From: Collinsella sp. AM33-4BH
Lineage (GTDB): Bacteria; Actinomycetota; Coriobacteriia; Coriobacteriales; Coriobacteriaceae
NCBI RefSeq assembly: GCF_003469205.1
Contig: NZ_QSIN01000007.1
Span: 89,428 to 153,427, forward strand
Length of the DNA: 64,000 bases
Direction: 5' to 3'
Position 1 is the first letter of the stretch. Each line of letters starts with the position of its first letter. Shown here piece by piece: positions 7,743-16,201 of this stretch. Under the pieces are notes generated by a model. It did no database searches, had not been told where the DNA came from, and worked only from the letters and a program-made list of their open reading frames with translations. The position numbers and the translations under genes were made by a program.

Positions 7743-8735
7743 TTAGTAATCCAGCTTCCACATGTAGCGGCGCGTCATGTAGTCCTTGTGGGTGACGGCG
7801 GAGAGCGCACGCATGTAGACGTTGTTGAGGATCGGGGCAAAGATCAGGTGGTTGAAGTACTCGCTCACGCTGTCCTTGATGTCGTTGAGGCCGAGCTCCT
7901 TGGCGTCGAGCTGGTAGACGCGCTCACCACCGTACTGGTTGACAAAGCGAATGCCGCGCTCGTCGTTGCAGCGGCTGCGGCCGACGCTGATGAGCTGGAA
8001 CAGCGAGGTACGCTTGTCCAGGATCTCGAAGGGACCGTGGAAGAAGTCGCAGGTGTTGATGGTGCAGGAGTCGATCTGCAGCATCTCCTGCACGTTGCAG
8101 ATGCTAAAGACGTAGGCGGCACCAAAGAGCGGACCCTGAGCCATCACGTTGATGCAGGGCTTGTCGGCGTTCTGCTCGGCCCACTTGGCTGCGAGCGGAC
8201 GGGTGTACTCGACGGCCTTGCGATAGATGGGGTCGACCAAGTCGAAGGCGGCCATAGCGGTCTCGTACTCGGCATAGCCCTCGGTCTGCTGCGTAAGCTC
8301 CATAGCAATCATGGTCACGACGGCGGAGTTGGTGCGGCCCATGCAGGACTCGTCGATGGCCAGGCTGTCGTACTGGATCTTGTAGTCGCAGACCTCGGTG
8401 AGGCCGGACTCGTCAACATAGATGGCGATGGTGCTGGCGCCGTGGTTCTTGGCGACCTGGGCGGCGACGATGGTCTCCTTGGTGCCGCGCATGGACACGA
8501 CGACGGCCAGGGTGTTCTCGTTGACGTAGGCAGGCGTGGCGTGCACGAACTCGTTGCTGGTGTAGCTGGAGCTCACGACCTGCGTGGCCTCGTGCTCCAT
8601 AAAGTACTGGGCAGGATAGTTGCCGCCGTTGGATCCACCGGCGCCAATCCACACGACGCGCTTGATGCCGCCCTTGTCTGCCTTGTCAGCCAAAACCTGG
8701 GAGACGACGTCCTTAACCTGTTCCTGAGTAGTCAT
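7743..8735 (-). CDS. SIS-domain Amadori-product deglycase (FrlB/GfrE-like), paralogue 2
   Basis: A 330-residue tandem-SIS protein clearly related to the one at 2419. It has the N-terminal loop VVWIGAGGSNGGNYPAQYF, the SMRGTKETIVA phosphate loop, CDFFHGPFE and the C-terminus MTRRYMWKLDY. Expected reaction: hydrolysis of a 6-phosphorylated Amadori product (fructoselysine- or glucoselysine-6-phosphate) to lysine and hexose-6-phosphate. The ATG at 8735 has AAAGG about eleven bases upstream. It is divergent from the GntR/UTRA gene, and the 205-base space between them holds a duplicated GCATACAAGTTA element, so that regulator most likely controls it. A pair of deglycases is the hallmark of gfr operons. 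Confidence 0.88.
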   Translation of the reverse strand: MTTQEQVKDVVSQVLADKADKGGIKRVVWIGAGGSNGGNYPAQYFMEHEATQVVSSSYTSNEFVHATPAYVNENTLAVVVSMRGTKETIVAAQVAKNHGASTIAIYVDESGLTEVCDYKIQYDSLAIDESCMGRTNSAVVTMIAMELTQQTEGYAEYETAMAAFDLVDPIYRKAVEYTRPLAAKWAEQNADKPCINVMAQGPLFGAAYVFSICNVQEMLQIDSCTINTCDFFHGPFEILDKRTSLFQLISVGRSRCNDERGIRFVNQYGGERVYQLDAKELGLNDIKDSVSEYFNHLIFAPILNNVYMRALSAVTHKDYMTRRYMWKLDY

Positions 8736-8773
8736 CGTGCATCAGCCTTTCTTCTCGTTTGATGCTCTCGATG

Positions 8774-8820
8774 GCATACAAGTTACATACATGTTTTGGT
8801 TATGTCGACTAGTTGTATGC
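8774..8820. promoter_or_regulatory. candidate GntR/UTRA operator, deglycase side
   Basis: GCATACAAGTTACATACA at 8774-8791 matches 17 of 18 bases of the element at 8913-8930. A partial inverted copy, AGTTGTATGC, lies at 8811-8820. The site is 39-56 bases in front of the deglycase start at 8735, where it would overlap the promoter. Confidence 0.55.
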
Positions 8821-8912
8821 TATATTTGTCTTAGAAATATTGCTGGTAAAGTTTTCGGCAAGCCATTACCAGCGGTTTTGTTGTCATGTTGGATACATGC
8901 TTGGTTCTGTAA

Positions 8913-8930
8913 GCATACAAGTTAGATACA
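8913..8930. promoter_or_regulatory. candidate GntR/UTRA operator, autoregulatory side
   Basis: GCATACAAGTTAGATACA ends eleven bases before the regulator's ATG at 8941. It repeats 8774-8791 with one mismatch. Its position so near the start codon suggests a very short or leaderless transcript and autorepression. Confidence 0.55.
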
Positions 8931-8940
8931 GGTTGTTCGC

Positions 8941-9663
8941 ATGAGCACTTCGTCGAAAAAGAACTTGACCCAATACGAGCGTCTGGCGGCAACGCTTCGC
9001 GACCGCATTGCCGCCGGCACCTACGCCCGCGGAGATAAACTGCCGTCTGAGATGGAACTCATGGACGAATCGGGCCTGTCGCGCAGCACCGTGCGCCATG
9101 CCCTTAAGGTGCTTGTTGACGAGGGCCTGATTCGAACCGAGCGCGGGCGCGGCGCCTTTGTGGCCGACACGCCCGCGCTCCACGAGAACAACCTGGTGTT
9201 TTCGAGCTATACGGCACAAGTCCAGGGTCAGGGCATGAAGCCCACCACGCGCACCGTGGACTCGGGCTTTGCCAAGGCGGCCGGCAGCATAGCTAAGTTC
9301 TTTGACGCCGCCATGGGCAGCAAGCTCGTCAAACTTGTCCGCCTGCGCTACCTGGACGACGCGCCACTGTGCCTGGAAACCACCTATCTACCACCGAGCT
9401 TTGAGGCACTCATCGATCGCGATATCAACGGTTCGCTCTACGCCATGCTGCGCCAAGAATTCCATCGCGCGCCGGCACAGGGACATAAGACCTTTGAGGT
9501 GTGCTATGCCTCGCAAAACGAGGCGTTTTTGCTCAACGTTGAGCGTGGGCAGGCGCTGATCTTGATCACCGACTACGTCTACGACACCGACGGCCGCCCG
9601 CTCCATATCTCCAAGCGTATCCAGCGCACCGACCGCGCCAAATACACCGAACCCATCGGCTAA
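8941..9663 (+). CDS. GntR-family regulator with UTRA effector domain
   Basis: A 240-residue repressor. Residues 5-75 are the winged helix (LRDRIAAGTYARGDKLPSE, then DESGLSRSTVRHALKVL). Residues ~90-235 are a UTRA domain, which binds phosphorylated sugars or amino-sugars in HutC/FrlR/NagR proteins. It is divergent from the deglycase at 7743-8735, with matching 18-base elements on both sides of the intergenic space. FrlR-type proteins respond to the phosphorylated Amadori product, which fits here. No Shine-Dalgarno sequence is visible ahead of the ATG at 8941, although the encoded N-terminus is normal for the family, so translation may be leaderless. It is the only plus-strand gene in this part. 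Confidence 0.92.
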   Translation: MSTSSKKNLTQYERLAATLRDRIAAGTYARGDKLPSEMELMDESGLSRSTVRHALKVLVDEGLIRTERGRGAFVADTPALHENNLVFSSYTAQVQGQGMKPTTRTVDSGFAKAAGSIAKFFDAAMGSKLVKLVRLRYLDDAPLCLETTYLPPSFEALIDRDINGSLYAMLRQEFHRAPAQGHKTFEVCYASQNEAFLLNVERGQALILITDYVYDTDGRPLHISKRIQRTDRAKYTEPIG

Positions 9664-9671
9664 CCAACACC

Positions 9672-9712
9672 AAAACCACCACAAAGGGGACAGGCACCTT
9701 TGTGGTGGTTTT
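9672..9712. terminator. bidirectional terminator between the GntR and acetyltransferase genes
   Basis: AAAACCACCACAAAGG and CCTTTGTGGTGGTTTT form a near-perfect stem with A/T tracts on both sides. It serves the two convergent genes ending at 9663 and 9711; the last bases overlap the stop of the latter. Confidence 0.85.
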
Positions 9713-10292
9713 AGGCGAGGAGGTCGGGGAACCAGGTTGGCTTAGGTTGGTTAGGGACGCGCTCGGCCAGGACCAGCTCCATCCAGCACATGTCGTACCA
9801 GCGGCCGAACTTTTGGGCGCAGCGGTCGAAGGCGCCCACCAGGCGATATCCCATATGGGCATGGAAATCCTGGCTGTTGTGCGTCAGGTACTCGTCGTCC
9901 TTGTCGTGCGGCACGGCGATGAGCGCGCACATGTTGGTGATGCCCATCGCGATCAGGCACTGCTTGAGCGCATCGTGCAGCTTGCGGCCCAGCCCGCCGT
10001 GGCGCACGTCGCGTGCCAGGTAAATCGACGTCTCGACCGACCAGTCGTATGCCTCGCGGCTGTTGAGCGGACTCGCATAGGCATAGCCTACCGGACGCCC
10101 GTCCAGCTCCATCACCAGATACGGATAGCGCTTGAGCGTACGCTCGATGCGCCCGGCGAACTCCTCAACGCTCGGCACCTCGTATTCGCAGGTAATCGCC
10201 GTCTGGCGCACATACGGCTCATAGATGGCAAGCAACGCCGGCGCGTCTTTGGGCGTCGCCAGGCAAATCGCCGGCTCGGACATCTCGGTCAT
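9711..10292 (-). CDS. GNAT-family N-acetyltransferase (phosphinothricin acetyltransferase-like)
   Basis: A 193-residue GNAT protein close in layout to the Pat/MnaT (YncA) group. It has the N-terminal ATPKDAPALLAIYEPYV, the central GRPVGYAYASPLNSREAYDWSVETSIYL and the acetyl-CoA loop in DVRHGGLGRKLHDAL. A conserved-looking IAVPHDKDDEY and HMGYRLVGAFDRCAQKFGRW follow. Family members acetylate the amino group of small molecules such as methionine sulfoximine or phosphinothricin. The start is ATG 10292, after AGAAGGG; eight upstream in-frame codons overlap the neighbour's terminator and are less likely. The substrate is not known. It lies downstream of the threonine aldolase but is separated from it by a terminator. 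Confidence 0.88.
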   Translation of the reverse strand: MTEMSEPAICLATPKDAPALLAIYEPYVRQTAITCEYEVPSVEEFAGRIERTLKRYPYLVMELDGRPVGYAYASPLNSREAYDWSVETSIYLARDVRHGGLGRKLHDALKQCLIAMGITNMCALIAVPHDKDDEYLTHNSQDFHAHMGYRLVGAFDRCAQKFGRWYDMCWMELVLAERVPNQPKPTWFPDLLA

Positions 10293-10306
10293 ACAACCCT
10301 TCTCTC

Positions 10307-10351
10307 TCAAAAACAAAGGCCGCCTTGCGCCAAACCCAGCGCAAGGCGGCC
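10307..10351 (-). terminator. terminator of the threonine aldolase gene
   Basis: GGCCGCCTTGCGC (10318-10330) pairs exactly with 10339-10351, and the minus strand continues into TTTGTTTTTG. It ends the gene at 10370 and overlaps the upstream region of the acetyltransferase. Confidence 0.88.
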
Positions 10352-10369
10352 CCTCGTCATTACATCAGG

Positions 10370-11395
10370 CTACAGGACAGCCGCCAGCGCGTCGATGTCC
10401 TCCTGCGTCGTGGCCCAGCTGGTGCAAAAGCGCACCACCGTGTGGGTATCGTCGTACTTTTCCCAGTACTCGATCGCCGCATGCTCGCGAATGCGGGCCA
10501 TGTCCTCGTTGGGCAAAATCACGAACTGCTGGTTTGTGGGCGTCTCCAAAAAGAACTGGTAGCCGCGCTCGTGCAGCACACGACGCAGCGCCTGGGCCGT
10601 CTGAATCGCCTGTCGACCAATCTCAAAATACAGGCCATCGGTAAAGAGCGCCTCAAACTGCACGCCCGTCAGGCGGCCCTTGGCCAACAGCGCGCCGTGC
10701 TGCTTAATACGCGGAATGGGATGCGCCGGAGCGTGCATGCCGCAGAACACCACAGCCTCGCCGCAAAGCGCGCCGCACTTGGTGCCGCCGATGTAGAACA
10801 CGTCGCACAGCTGCGCCAGCTCGGGCAGGGTAATGTCGCACTCATCGGCCGCCAGTGCATAGGCCAGACGAGCACCGTCCACAAACAGCGGAATCTCGCG
10901 CTTCTGGCACACCGCGTGAATCGCCGCGAGCTCGGCCTTGGAGTACAGCGTGCCGTACTCGGTCGATAGACTCACGTACACGGCGCCCGGGAACACCGTG
11001 TGCTCGTAGCTCTCGTTTTCGTAGAACACCTGGATATAGTTCTCGAGATCCTCGGCGTGCATCTTGCCCTCGTAGCCGGGGATGGTGAGCACCTTGTGGC
11101 CGCCAAACTCGATGGCGCCCGCCTCGTGGCAAGCGACATGGCCGGTCTCGGCGGCAACGACGCCCTCGTAGGGCGCGAGCAGCATGTCAATCACCGTCGC
11201 GTTGGCCTGCGTGCCGCCCACCAGCAAGAACACGTCGGCATCGGGGGCCTGACAGGCCTCGCGAATCAGCTGCTTGGCACGCTCGGTGTGCGCATCGGTA
11301 CCGTAGCCGGGCTGTGGCTCCATGTTGGTATCGACGAGCGCCTGCAGCACTGCCGGATGAGCACCGTGGGAATAGTCGTTGTTGAACGCGAGCAT
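10370..11395 (-). CDS. ltaE: low-specificity L-threonine aldolase
   Basis: A 341-residue fold-type I PLP enzyme. The N-terminus MLAFNNDYSHGAHPAVLQAL, the GTQAN cofactor loop at residues 61-65 and His-rich ETGHVACHEAGA at 83-94 are typical. FVDGARLAYA at 171-180 carries the Asp and Arg that contact PLP, and the Schiff-base Lys206 lies in GGTKCGAL. It cleaves L-threonine or allo-threonine to glycine and acetaldehyde in the cytoplasm. Residues 215-230 (CGMHAPAHPIPRIKQHG) match the usual family pattern. Start ATG 11395 follows AGAGAGG. Bacterial annotation often calls this group a beta-eliminating lyase; the stereochemical preference cannot be told from sequence. Confidence 0.9.
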   Translation of the reverse strand: MLAFNNDYSHGAHPAVLQALVDTNMEPQPGYGTDAHTERAKQLIREACQAPDADVFLLVGGTQANATVIDMLLAPYEGVVAAETGHVACHEAGAIEFGGHKVLTIPGYEGKMHAEDLENYIQVFYENESYEHTVFPGAVYVSLSTEYGTLYSKAELAAIHAVCQKREIPLFVDGARLAYALAADECDITLPELAQLCDVFYIGGTKCGALCGEAVVFCGMHAPAHPIPRIKQHGALLAKGRLTGVQFEALFTDGLYFEIGRQAIQTAQALRRVLHERGYQFFLETPTNQQFVILPNEDMARIREHAAIEYWEKYDDTHTVVRFCTSWATTQEDIDALAAVL

Positions 11396-11440
11396 GGCAA
11401 TCCTCTCTAGCCGGGCATGGGCCCGATGATTTAAACGCCG

Positions 11441-12304
11441 CTATTGTACGCCGCCCGGATAGGCAATGCGCGCGGCAAGGCACTCAAGTGCCAGCACCAG
11501 GGCAAAGCCGCAGCTCACGTCAGTCAAAAAGTGCGCACCGATCACAATGCGGCCAAAGGCGACGAGCGCCGCAACCGCAGCCGCCGTCCAAAAGACCACG
11601 CGACGGCGCGACGGCTTTTCCTTAAAGGACGCCGCAGGAAGCCCGGCAAGCATAAGACCGATCGCCGCGTGCGCCGTGTGTCCGCTCGCAAACGACTTAA
11701 AGCCGTCCTTGATTACGCCGGCCGCAATATAGCTCCACTTGTCGGGGTTGCCAATCACCCACCACGGCTGATAATTGAGCCCCGGCGTGACCTCGATCAC
11801 GCGCATGCGCGGGCGCGACCACAGCGGCTTGACAACCACGTTGAGGATGATGGCCTGAGCGACCCACACGGCAAGCGCCATCAGCGCCCAGCGCGTGAGC
11901 TCGTCGGAGTCGGTGTCGCGCGTGAGGCGATAGACGACAAGGTTAGCAGCGATGACCAGCACAAACGTCAGCACCAACTGGACAGCGATGAGTTTGCCGC
12001 CAACCTTCAGGGACGAGACGATCTCGTAGCCGGCCAGGCCAACGTTGACGAGGATGCCGAGCACGGCGAGCCATTTGCTCCCCCTGGAGTCGGGACGCAC
12101 CGCGCGCACGAGCATAACGCCCGCGACGCTCGCCGTCAGCTCAAACGGCAGCTCGCCGGCAGCCTCGATAAAGCGGCCGTACATGCTGCCGATGTTGAAC
12201 AGCGCGCTCGAGATCTGATAATCGAAGAAACTGCCCACGCCCAGACAAAGGCACAGGACAACCGCGATCATGGCGACATCTTTTTTATAGATGTATCCGA
12301 ACAT
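11441..12304 (-). CDS. PAP2-family membrane phosphatase
   Basis: A 287-residue protein with about six membrane helices and the three-part PAP2 signature. The first part is KPLWSRPRM, the second FASGHTAHA with the catalytic His, and the third RIVIGAHFLTDV with the nucleophile His. Such enzymes dephosphorylate lipid phosphates, for example phosphatidic acid, phosphatidylglycerol phosphate or undecaprenyl pyrophosphate. The insert between motifs 1 and 2 is longer than in minimal PAP2 proteins. The start ATG 12304 follows AAAGGA. It lies 81 bases after mfd and could share its transcript. Confidence 0.87.
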   Translation of the reverse strand: MFGYIYKKDVAMIAVVLCLCLGVGSFFDYQISSALFNIGSMYGRFIEAAGELPFELTASVAGVMLVRAVRPDSRGSKWLAVLGILVNVGLAGYEIVSSLKVGGKLIAVQLVLTFVLVIAANLVVYRLTRDTDSDELTRWALMALAVWVAQAIILNVVVKPLWSRPRMRVIEVTPGLNYQPWWVIGNPDKWSYIAAGVIKDGFKSFASGHTAHAAIGLMLAGLPAASFKEKPSRRRVVFWTAAAVAALVAFGRIVIGAHFLTDVSCGFALVLALECLAARIAYPGGVQ

Positions 12305-12385
12305 GCTTTCCTTTCGATGGGGCTGAAATCAATCTGCGAGATGGCGGGGCAAAGATGACTTCGTCCCGCCACGCCCCCCCACTTG

Positions 12386-15300
12386 TTAGTCGTCGTCGCT
12401 AGCGCCCAACTGCTGCAGCAGCATGAGCGCCGCGGCCACGGGGCCGGTGCCGTCGTTGGCATCGAGGCCGCGACCCAGGCCGCTGCCTGCACCGGCGCCC
12501 GCCTTGTAGGGCACCGACAGCTTGCGGCTCTTGGGGAAGTTCACCGCACCATAGCGGGTCTTAAGCTCAAAGGCCACCTTCTTGGGCACGTCGACGCCCA
12601 AAAACGTAATGCGACCGCCGCTGAGCGTGACGCTCTCGAGCCCCAGGCGCTCGCCGCGAATGCGAATTCGTGCGCGATTGAACAGGTTGAGTCCTGCCAA
12701 TGGCAGCTCGCCATGCGCGGCCTCGGTCTCCTCCTGCACCTCATCGATGCTCTCCAGGTCCTCGGCCGCTGCGAGCCTGCGGTACACGAGCACGCGCTGA
12801 TCCACCGCCGGCAGGTACTCCTCGGACAAGAAGTAGTCGGCCGGCAGGTTAATGCCCACGCTCGCCGCCTCCACGCCGGCGTCGTCATCGCCGCGCGCCT
12901 CGGCTACCGCCTGGCCCAGCATCTGCGTAAACAGGTCAAAGCCCACGCTCGACAGGTTGCCGTGCTGCTCGGCGCCCATAAGCGAGCCGGCACCACGGAT
13001 CTCCAGGTCGCGCATGGCGATGCGCATGCCGCTGCCCAGGTCCTGGAACTCAGAAAGTGCGGTCAGGCGCGCTGTCGCCTCCTCGGTGAGTGGTAGCTCG
13101 CCCGGGAACATAAAGTACGCGTAGGCCTGCGTGGCAGAACGGCCCACACGGCCCTTGAGCTGGTAGAGCTGCGCCAGGCCCAGACGCTGCGAATCCTCGA
13201 TGATCAGCGTGTTGGCGGTCGCGTTGTCGATGCCGCTCTCCACGATGGTCGTGGCGATGAGCACGTCGATCTTTTTGGTCGCGAACTCGATCATCACGTC
13301 CTCGACCTCGCGCGGGCTCATCTTGCCGTGCGCCACGCCCACGCGCGCCTCGGGCGCGGCCTCGTGCACGCGCGCCACGGCGTCGTCGATGGTCTTGACG
13401 CGGTTGGACACGTAGTACACCTGGCCGCCGCGGCCCACCTCCAGGCGAATCGCCGCGCTTACCACGTCGGGGTCGTACTCCCCCACGTGCACGATCACGG
13501 GACGACGCCCGGTCGGCGGCGTGGTGATCAGGCTCATGTCGCGCACGCCGCTCGTGGCCATCTGCATGGTTCGCGGAATAGGCGTTGCCGAAAGCGTGAG
13601 CACGTCAATCTGCTCGCGCAGGTTCTTGAGCTGCTCCTTGTGCTGCACGCCAAAGCGTTGCTCCTCGTCGATGATCACCAGGCCCAGGTTCTTGGGGTTC
13701 ACATCGGCCGAAAGCAGACGGTGCGTGCCGATGAGCACGTCGATCGTGCCCTCGGCAAACGCCTTGAGCGCGCGCTTTTGCTGCGCCGGCGTGCGGAAAC
13801 GGCTGAGCACCTCGACCTCAAGGCCAAACGGGGCAAAACGCTCAAAGAACGTCTCGTAGTGCTGCTGGGCAAGAATGGTCGTGGGGCAGAGCACCATGAC
13901 CTGGCGGCCGGAGTCCACGCACTTAAACGCCGCGCGCAGGGCGACCTCGGTCTTGCCAAAGCCCACGTCGCCGCACAGCAGGCGGTCCATGGGCTTGGGC
14001 GCCTCCATGTCGGCCTTAATGTCGGCGATGGCCTCCAGCTGGTCGCGCGTCTCGTCGTAAGGAAAGCTCTCCTCCATCTCGATCTGCTCGGGCGTGTCGG
14101 GCGGGCAGGCGATACCGGTAATCGACGAGCGGCGCGTATACAGATCGACCAGGTCAAACGCCAGCTTTTTGGCGTTTTTGCGCGCCTTGTTGGTGGCGCG
14201 CGTCCAGTCGGCGGTGTTGAGCCTGGTCAGGCGCGGCTTGTCGCCGTCGGGACCGACGTATCTCGTGATACGGTCGACTTGCTCGAGCGGCACGTAGAGT
14301 TTGTCGCCGTCGGCATATTCCAGCAAGAAGTAGTCACGCTCCTTGCTGCCCACTTCCTGGCGCGCGATCTCGCTAAAGAGCGCGATGCCGTGAGTGGCGT
14401 GCACCACGTAGTCGCCCGGCTTAAACGGGAACGTGATCTGCGTAATGTCCACCTTGCGGCGGCTGCGCGCGCGGTTGGCGTCCATGCGGGCGTTGAGGTC
14501 GGCGATCGAGAACACGGCCAGGTTGGCATCGGGCACCACCACGCCCTGCGGCAGAGCGGCATCGACAAAGGTCACGCGTCCGCGCGAGATGGTGGGCACG
14601 GCGGCACCGGCGGCAGCCTGGGCGGCACCCGCCTCGAGCGAGCGGGCGTTGAGCGCGTCGGCCTTGCGCTCGCGGATCGAGGCATGGGCATCCTGGCGGA
14701 CAGCACGGTCGGCGGAATCCGCCGCTGCCACGCGCACGCGCTCGCCAATGACGCCTGCGTTTTCGGGCGCGGCCGTCAGCGACTCCTCAAAGGTAATGCC
14801 CTCGTCGCCAAAGGTGAGCTCCATCGACTCGCGCGCACCGCGATCGGGAATGGCAAACACGCAGGCGTAGCGCTTGCCCACGACTTCCTGAATGCGCGTC
14901 ATAAAGCGATTGTCCGAGCCTGCGATGGCCGGCTGCTCAATCTTGAGCTCGGCCGTCACCGCACCGCCGGCACGGATGAGGCTCACATAGTTCAGGCGTT
15001 GCTGGGAACCAAAGTCGAGCTGCTGGGCACGCACGTACAGGCCGTCCAGGCGGTCAATCCCCGCCTCGCCGGCACGGGCCTCGATATCCTCGTAGGCACG
15101 CAGGCAGTCGTCGAACAGCGAGCGCGGCTCGGACAAAACCACAAGCGCCTTGCCGCTCACGTGTGCCAACGGGCTTACGGTCTGGCCGTACATCACCGGC
15201 AAAAAGCGGTCGAGCTCGGGCGTGACGATGCGTGCATCCACCATCTCGAGCAGCGCTGCCAGTTTACTGTCATCCTGGCTGGCGCGGTAGAGCGCCACGT

Positions 15301-16018
15301 GCATGTTGTGGACGGCATCGTCGGTAAGCGCCAGCTCACGGCAGGGGAAGATCTCGATGCTGTCCTCGTTGCCGATGGTCTGACCCGTTGAACTCACCAT
15401 ACGGCGGATGCGGTCAATCTCGTCGCCGAAAAACTCAATGCGCACGGGCGCCTTTTCCTGCGCGGGAAATACCTCGACGGTGTCGCCATGCACGCGGAAC
15501 AGGCCGGGCGCGTCGGCGGCGCCGGCATTGGTGTAGCCCATGCCCACCAGGCGCTGCGGTACCTCGTCAAAAGGAATCTCCTCACCCACCGCAAAGGTCG
15601 TCGACTCCCAGTAACAGCTCTCGACCGGCGGCACACAGCGCAGCAGCGCGCGGGCCGAGGCGACCATGATGCAGTTGTCGCCGCGCACGATGCGCCCCAA
15701 AGCCTCGCAGCGCTGGGCCACCACGGCGTCATCGGGCGCCTGCTCGCGCCAAGGGTAGTCCTTGCGCTCGGGAAAGCGGCACACGCGCGCCAGGCCCACA
15801 TAGGCGGCCAGACTGCGTGCGGCGCGGTCGGCGGCATCCTCGCCACTCACAATGTAGACCGTGGGGCGCGGACGACGCGCAAACTGGGCGGCCGCCATGA
15901 GCGTGCGACCCGACTGAGACACGGCCAGCGTCACATCCTCGCCAGAATCGAGCCCGGCCTCGACGGTCTGCAGTGCCTCGGCAGTGTAGAGCTGCGCGGC
16001 TATACGGTGAATGAGCAT
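12386..16018 (-). CDS. mfd: transcription-repair coupling factor Mfd
   Basis: A 1210-residue protein with the full Mfd layout. It has a UvrB-like N-terminal module, an RNA-polymerase interaction domain (FKPGDYVVHATHGIALF), and a RecG-like SF2 motor with Walker A GDVGFGKTEVALRAAF and Walker B DEEQRFGV. The TRG/TRCF region and C-terminal UvrA-regulating domain follow. It pushes stalled RNA polymerase off DNA lesions and recruits UvrA. An odd Ala-rich insert of about 60 residues (from AADSADRAVRQ to PTISRG) lies ahead of the polymerase-binding domain. ATG 16018 has GGAGG five bases upstream; in-frame codons further up lack a ribosome site and overlap a terminator-like hairpin. The C-terminus ends in an acidic GASDDD tail. 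Confidence 0.96.
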   Translation of the reverse strand: MLIHRIAAQLYTAEALQTVEAGLDSGEDVTLAVSQSGRTLMAAAQFARRPRPTVYIVSGEDAADRAARSLAAYVGLARVCRFPERKDYPWREQAPDDAVVAQRCEALGRIVRGDNCIMVASARALLRCVPPVESCYWESTTFAVGEEIPFDEVPQRLVGMGYTNAGAADAPGLFRVHGDTVEVFPAQEKAPVRIEFFGDEIDRIRRMVSSTGQTIGNEDSIEIFPCRELALTDDAVHNMHVALYRASQDDSKLAALLEMVDARIVTPELDRFLPVMYGQTVSPLAHVSGKALVVLSEPRSLFDDCLRAYEDIEARAGEAGIDRLDGLYVRAQQLDFGSQQRLNYVSLIRAGGAVTAELKIEQPAIAGSDNRFMTRIQEVVGKRYACVFAIPDRGARESMELTFGDEGITFEESLTAAPENAGVIGERVRVAAADSADRAVRQDAHASIRERKADALNARSLEAGAAQAAAGAAVPTISRGRVTFVDAALPQGVVVPDANLAVFSIADLNARMDANRARSRRKVDITQITFPFKPGDYVVHATHGIALFSEIARQEVGSKERDYFLLEYADGDKLYVPLEQVDRITRYVGPDGDKPRLTRLNTADWTRATNKARKNAKKLAFDLVDLYTRRSSITGIACPPDTPEQIEMEESFPYDETRDQLEAIADIKADMEAPKPMDRLLCGDVGFGKTEVALRAAFKCVDSGRQVMVLCPTTILAQQHYETFFERFAPFGLEVEVLSRFRTPAQQKRALKAFAEGTIDVLIGTHRLLSADVNPKNLGLVIIDEEQRFGVQHKEQLKNLREQIDVLTLSATPIPRTMQMATSGVRDMSLITTPPTGRRPVIVHVGEYDPDVVSAAIRLEVGRGGQVYYVSNRVKTIDDAVARVHEAAPEARVGVAHGKMSPREVEDVMIEFATKKIDVLIATTIVESGIDNATANTLIIEDSQRLGLAQLYQLKGRVGRSATQAYAYFMFPGELPLTEEATARLTALSEFQDLGSGMRIAMRDLEIRGAGSLMGAEQHGNLSSVGFDLFTQMLGQAVAEARGDDDAGVEAASVGINLPADYFLSEEYLPAVDQRVLVYRRLAAAEDLESIDEVQEETEAAHGELPLAGLNLFNRARIRIRGERLGLESVTLSGGRITFLGVDVPKKVAFELKTRYGAVNFPKSRKLSVPYKAGAGAGSGLGRGLDANDGTGPVAAALMLLQQLGASDDD

Positions 16019-16042
16019 ATGGTCCTCCGGCATCGCAACGCC

Positions 16043-16070
16043 AAAAGCCCGCCGGGGCAAGCTCGGCGGG
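16043..16070 (-). terminator. probable terminator between the zinc-ribbon gene and mfd
   Basis: On the minus strand CCCGCCGAGC and CCCCGGCGGG form a stem with a three-base loop, followed by CTTTT. It lies 130 bases past the zinc-ribbon gene's stop and 25 bases ahead of the mfd start. The T-run is short, so confidence is moderate. Confidence 0.6.
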
Positions 16071-16201
16071 TCGTTCGTCAAATTCGTTGCCTGTCATGGT
16101 AACGCATGGAGAGAACTCCAGCCCAAGCGTACGCCCAGCCCCGCAAAAAACGCCAGACGGACGAGCCGCCTGGCCTTATCAGAGTGAGCTATACGCCGAG
16201 T

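Noticed and set aside
13328-15391. A 687-codon plus-strand frame within mfd
   Set aside because: It is antisense to conserved Mfd motor domains and has no recognisable motif; an artefact of high-GC codon bias.
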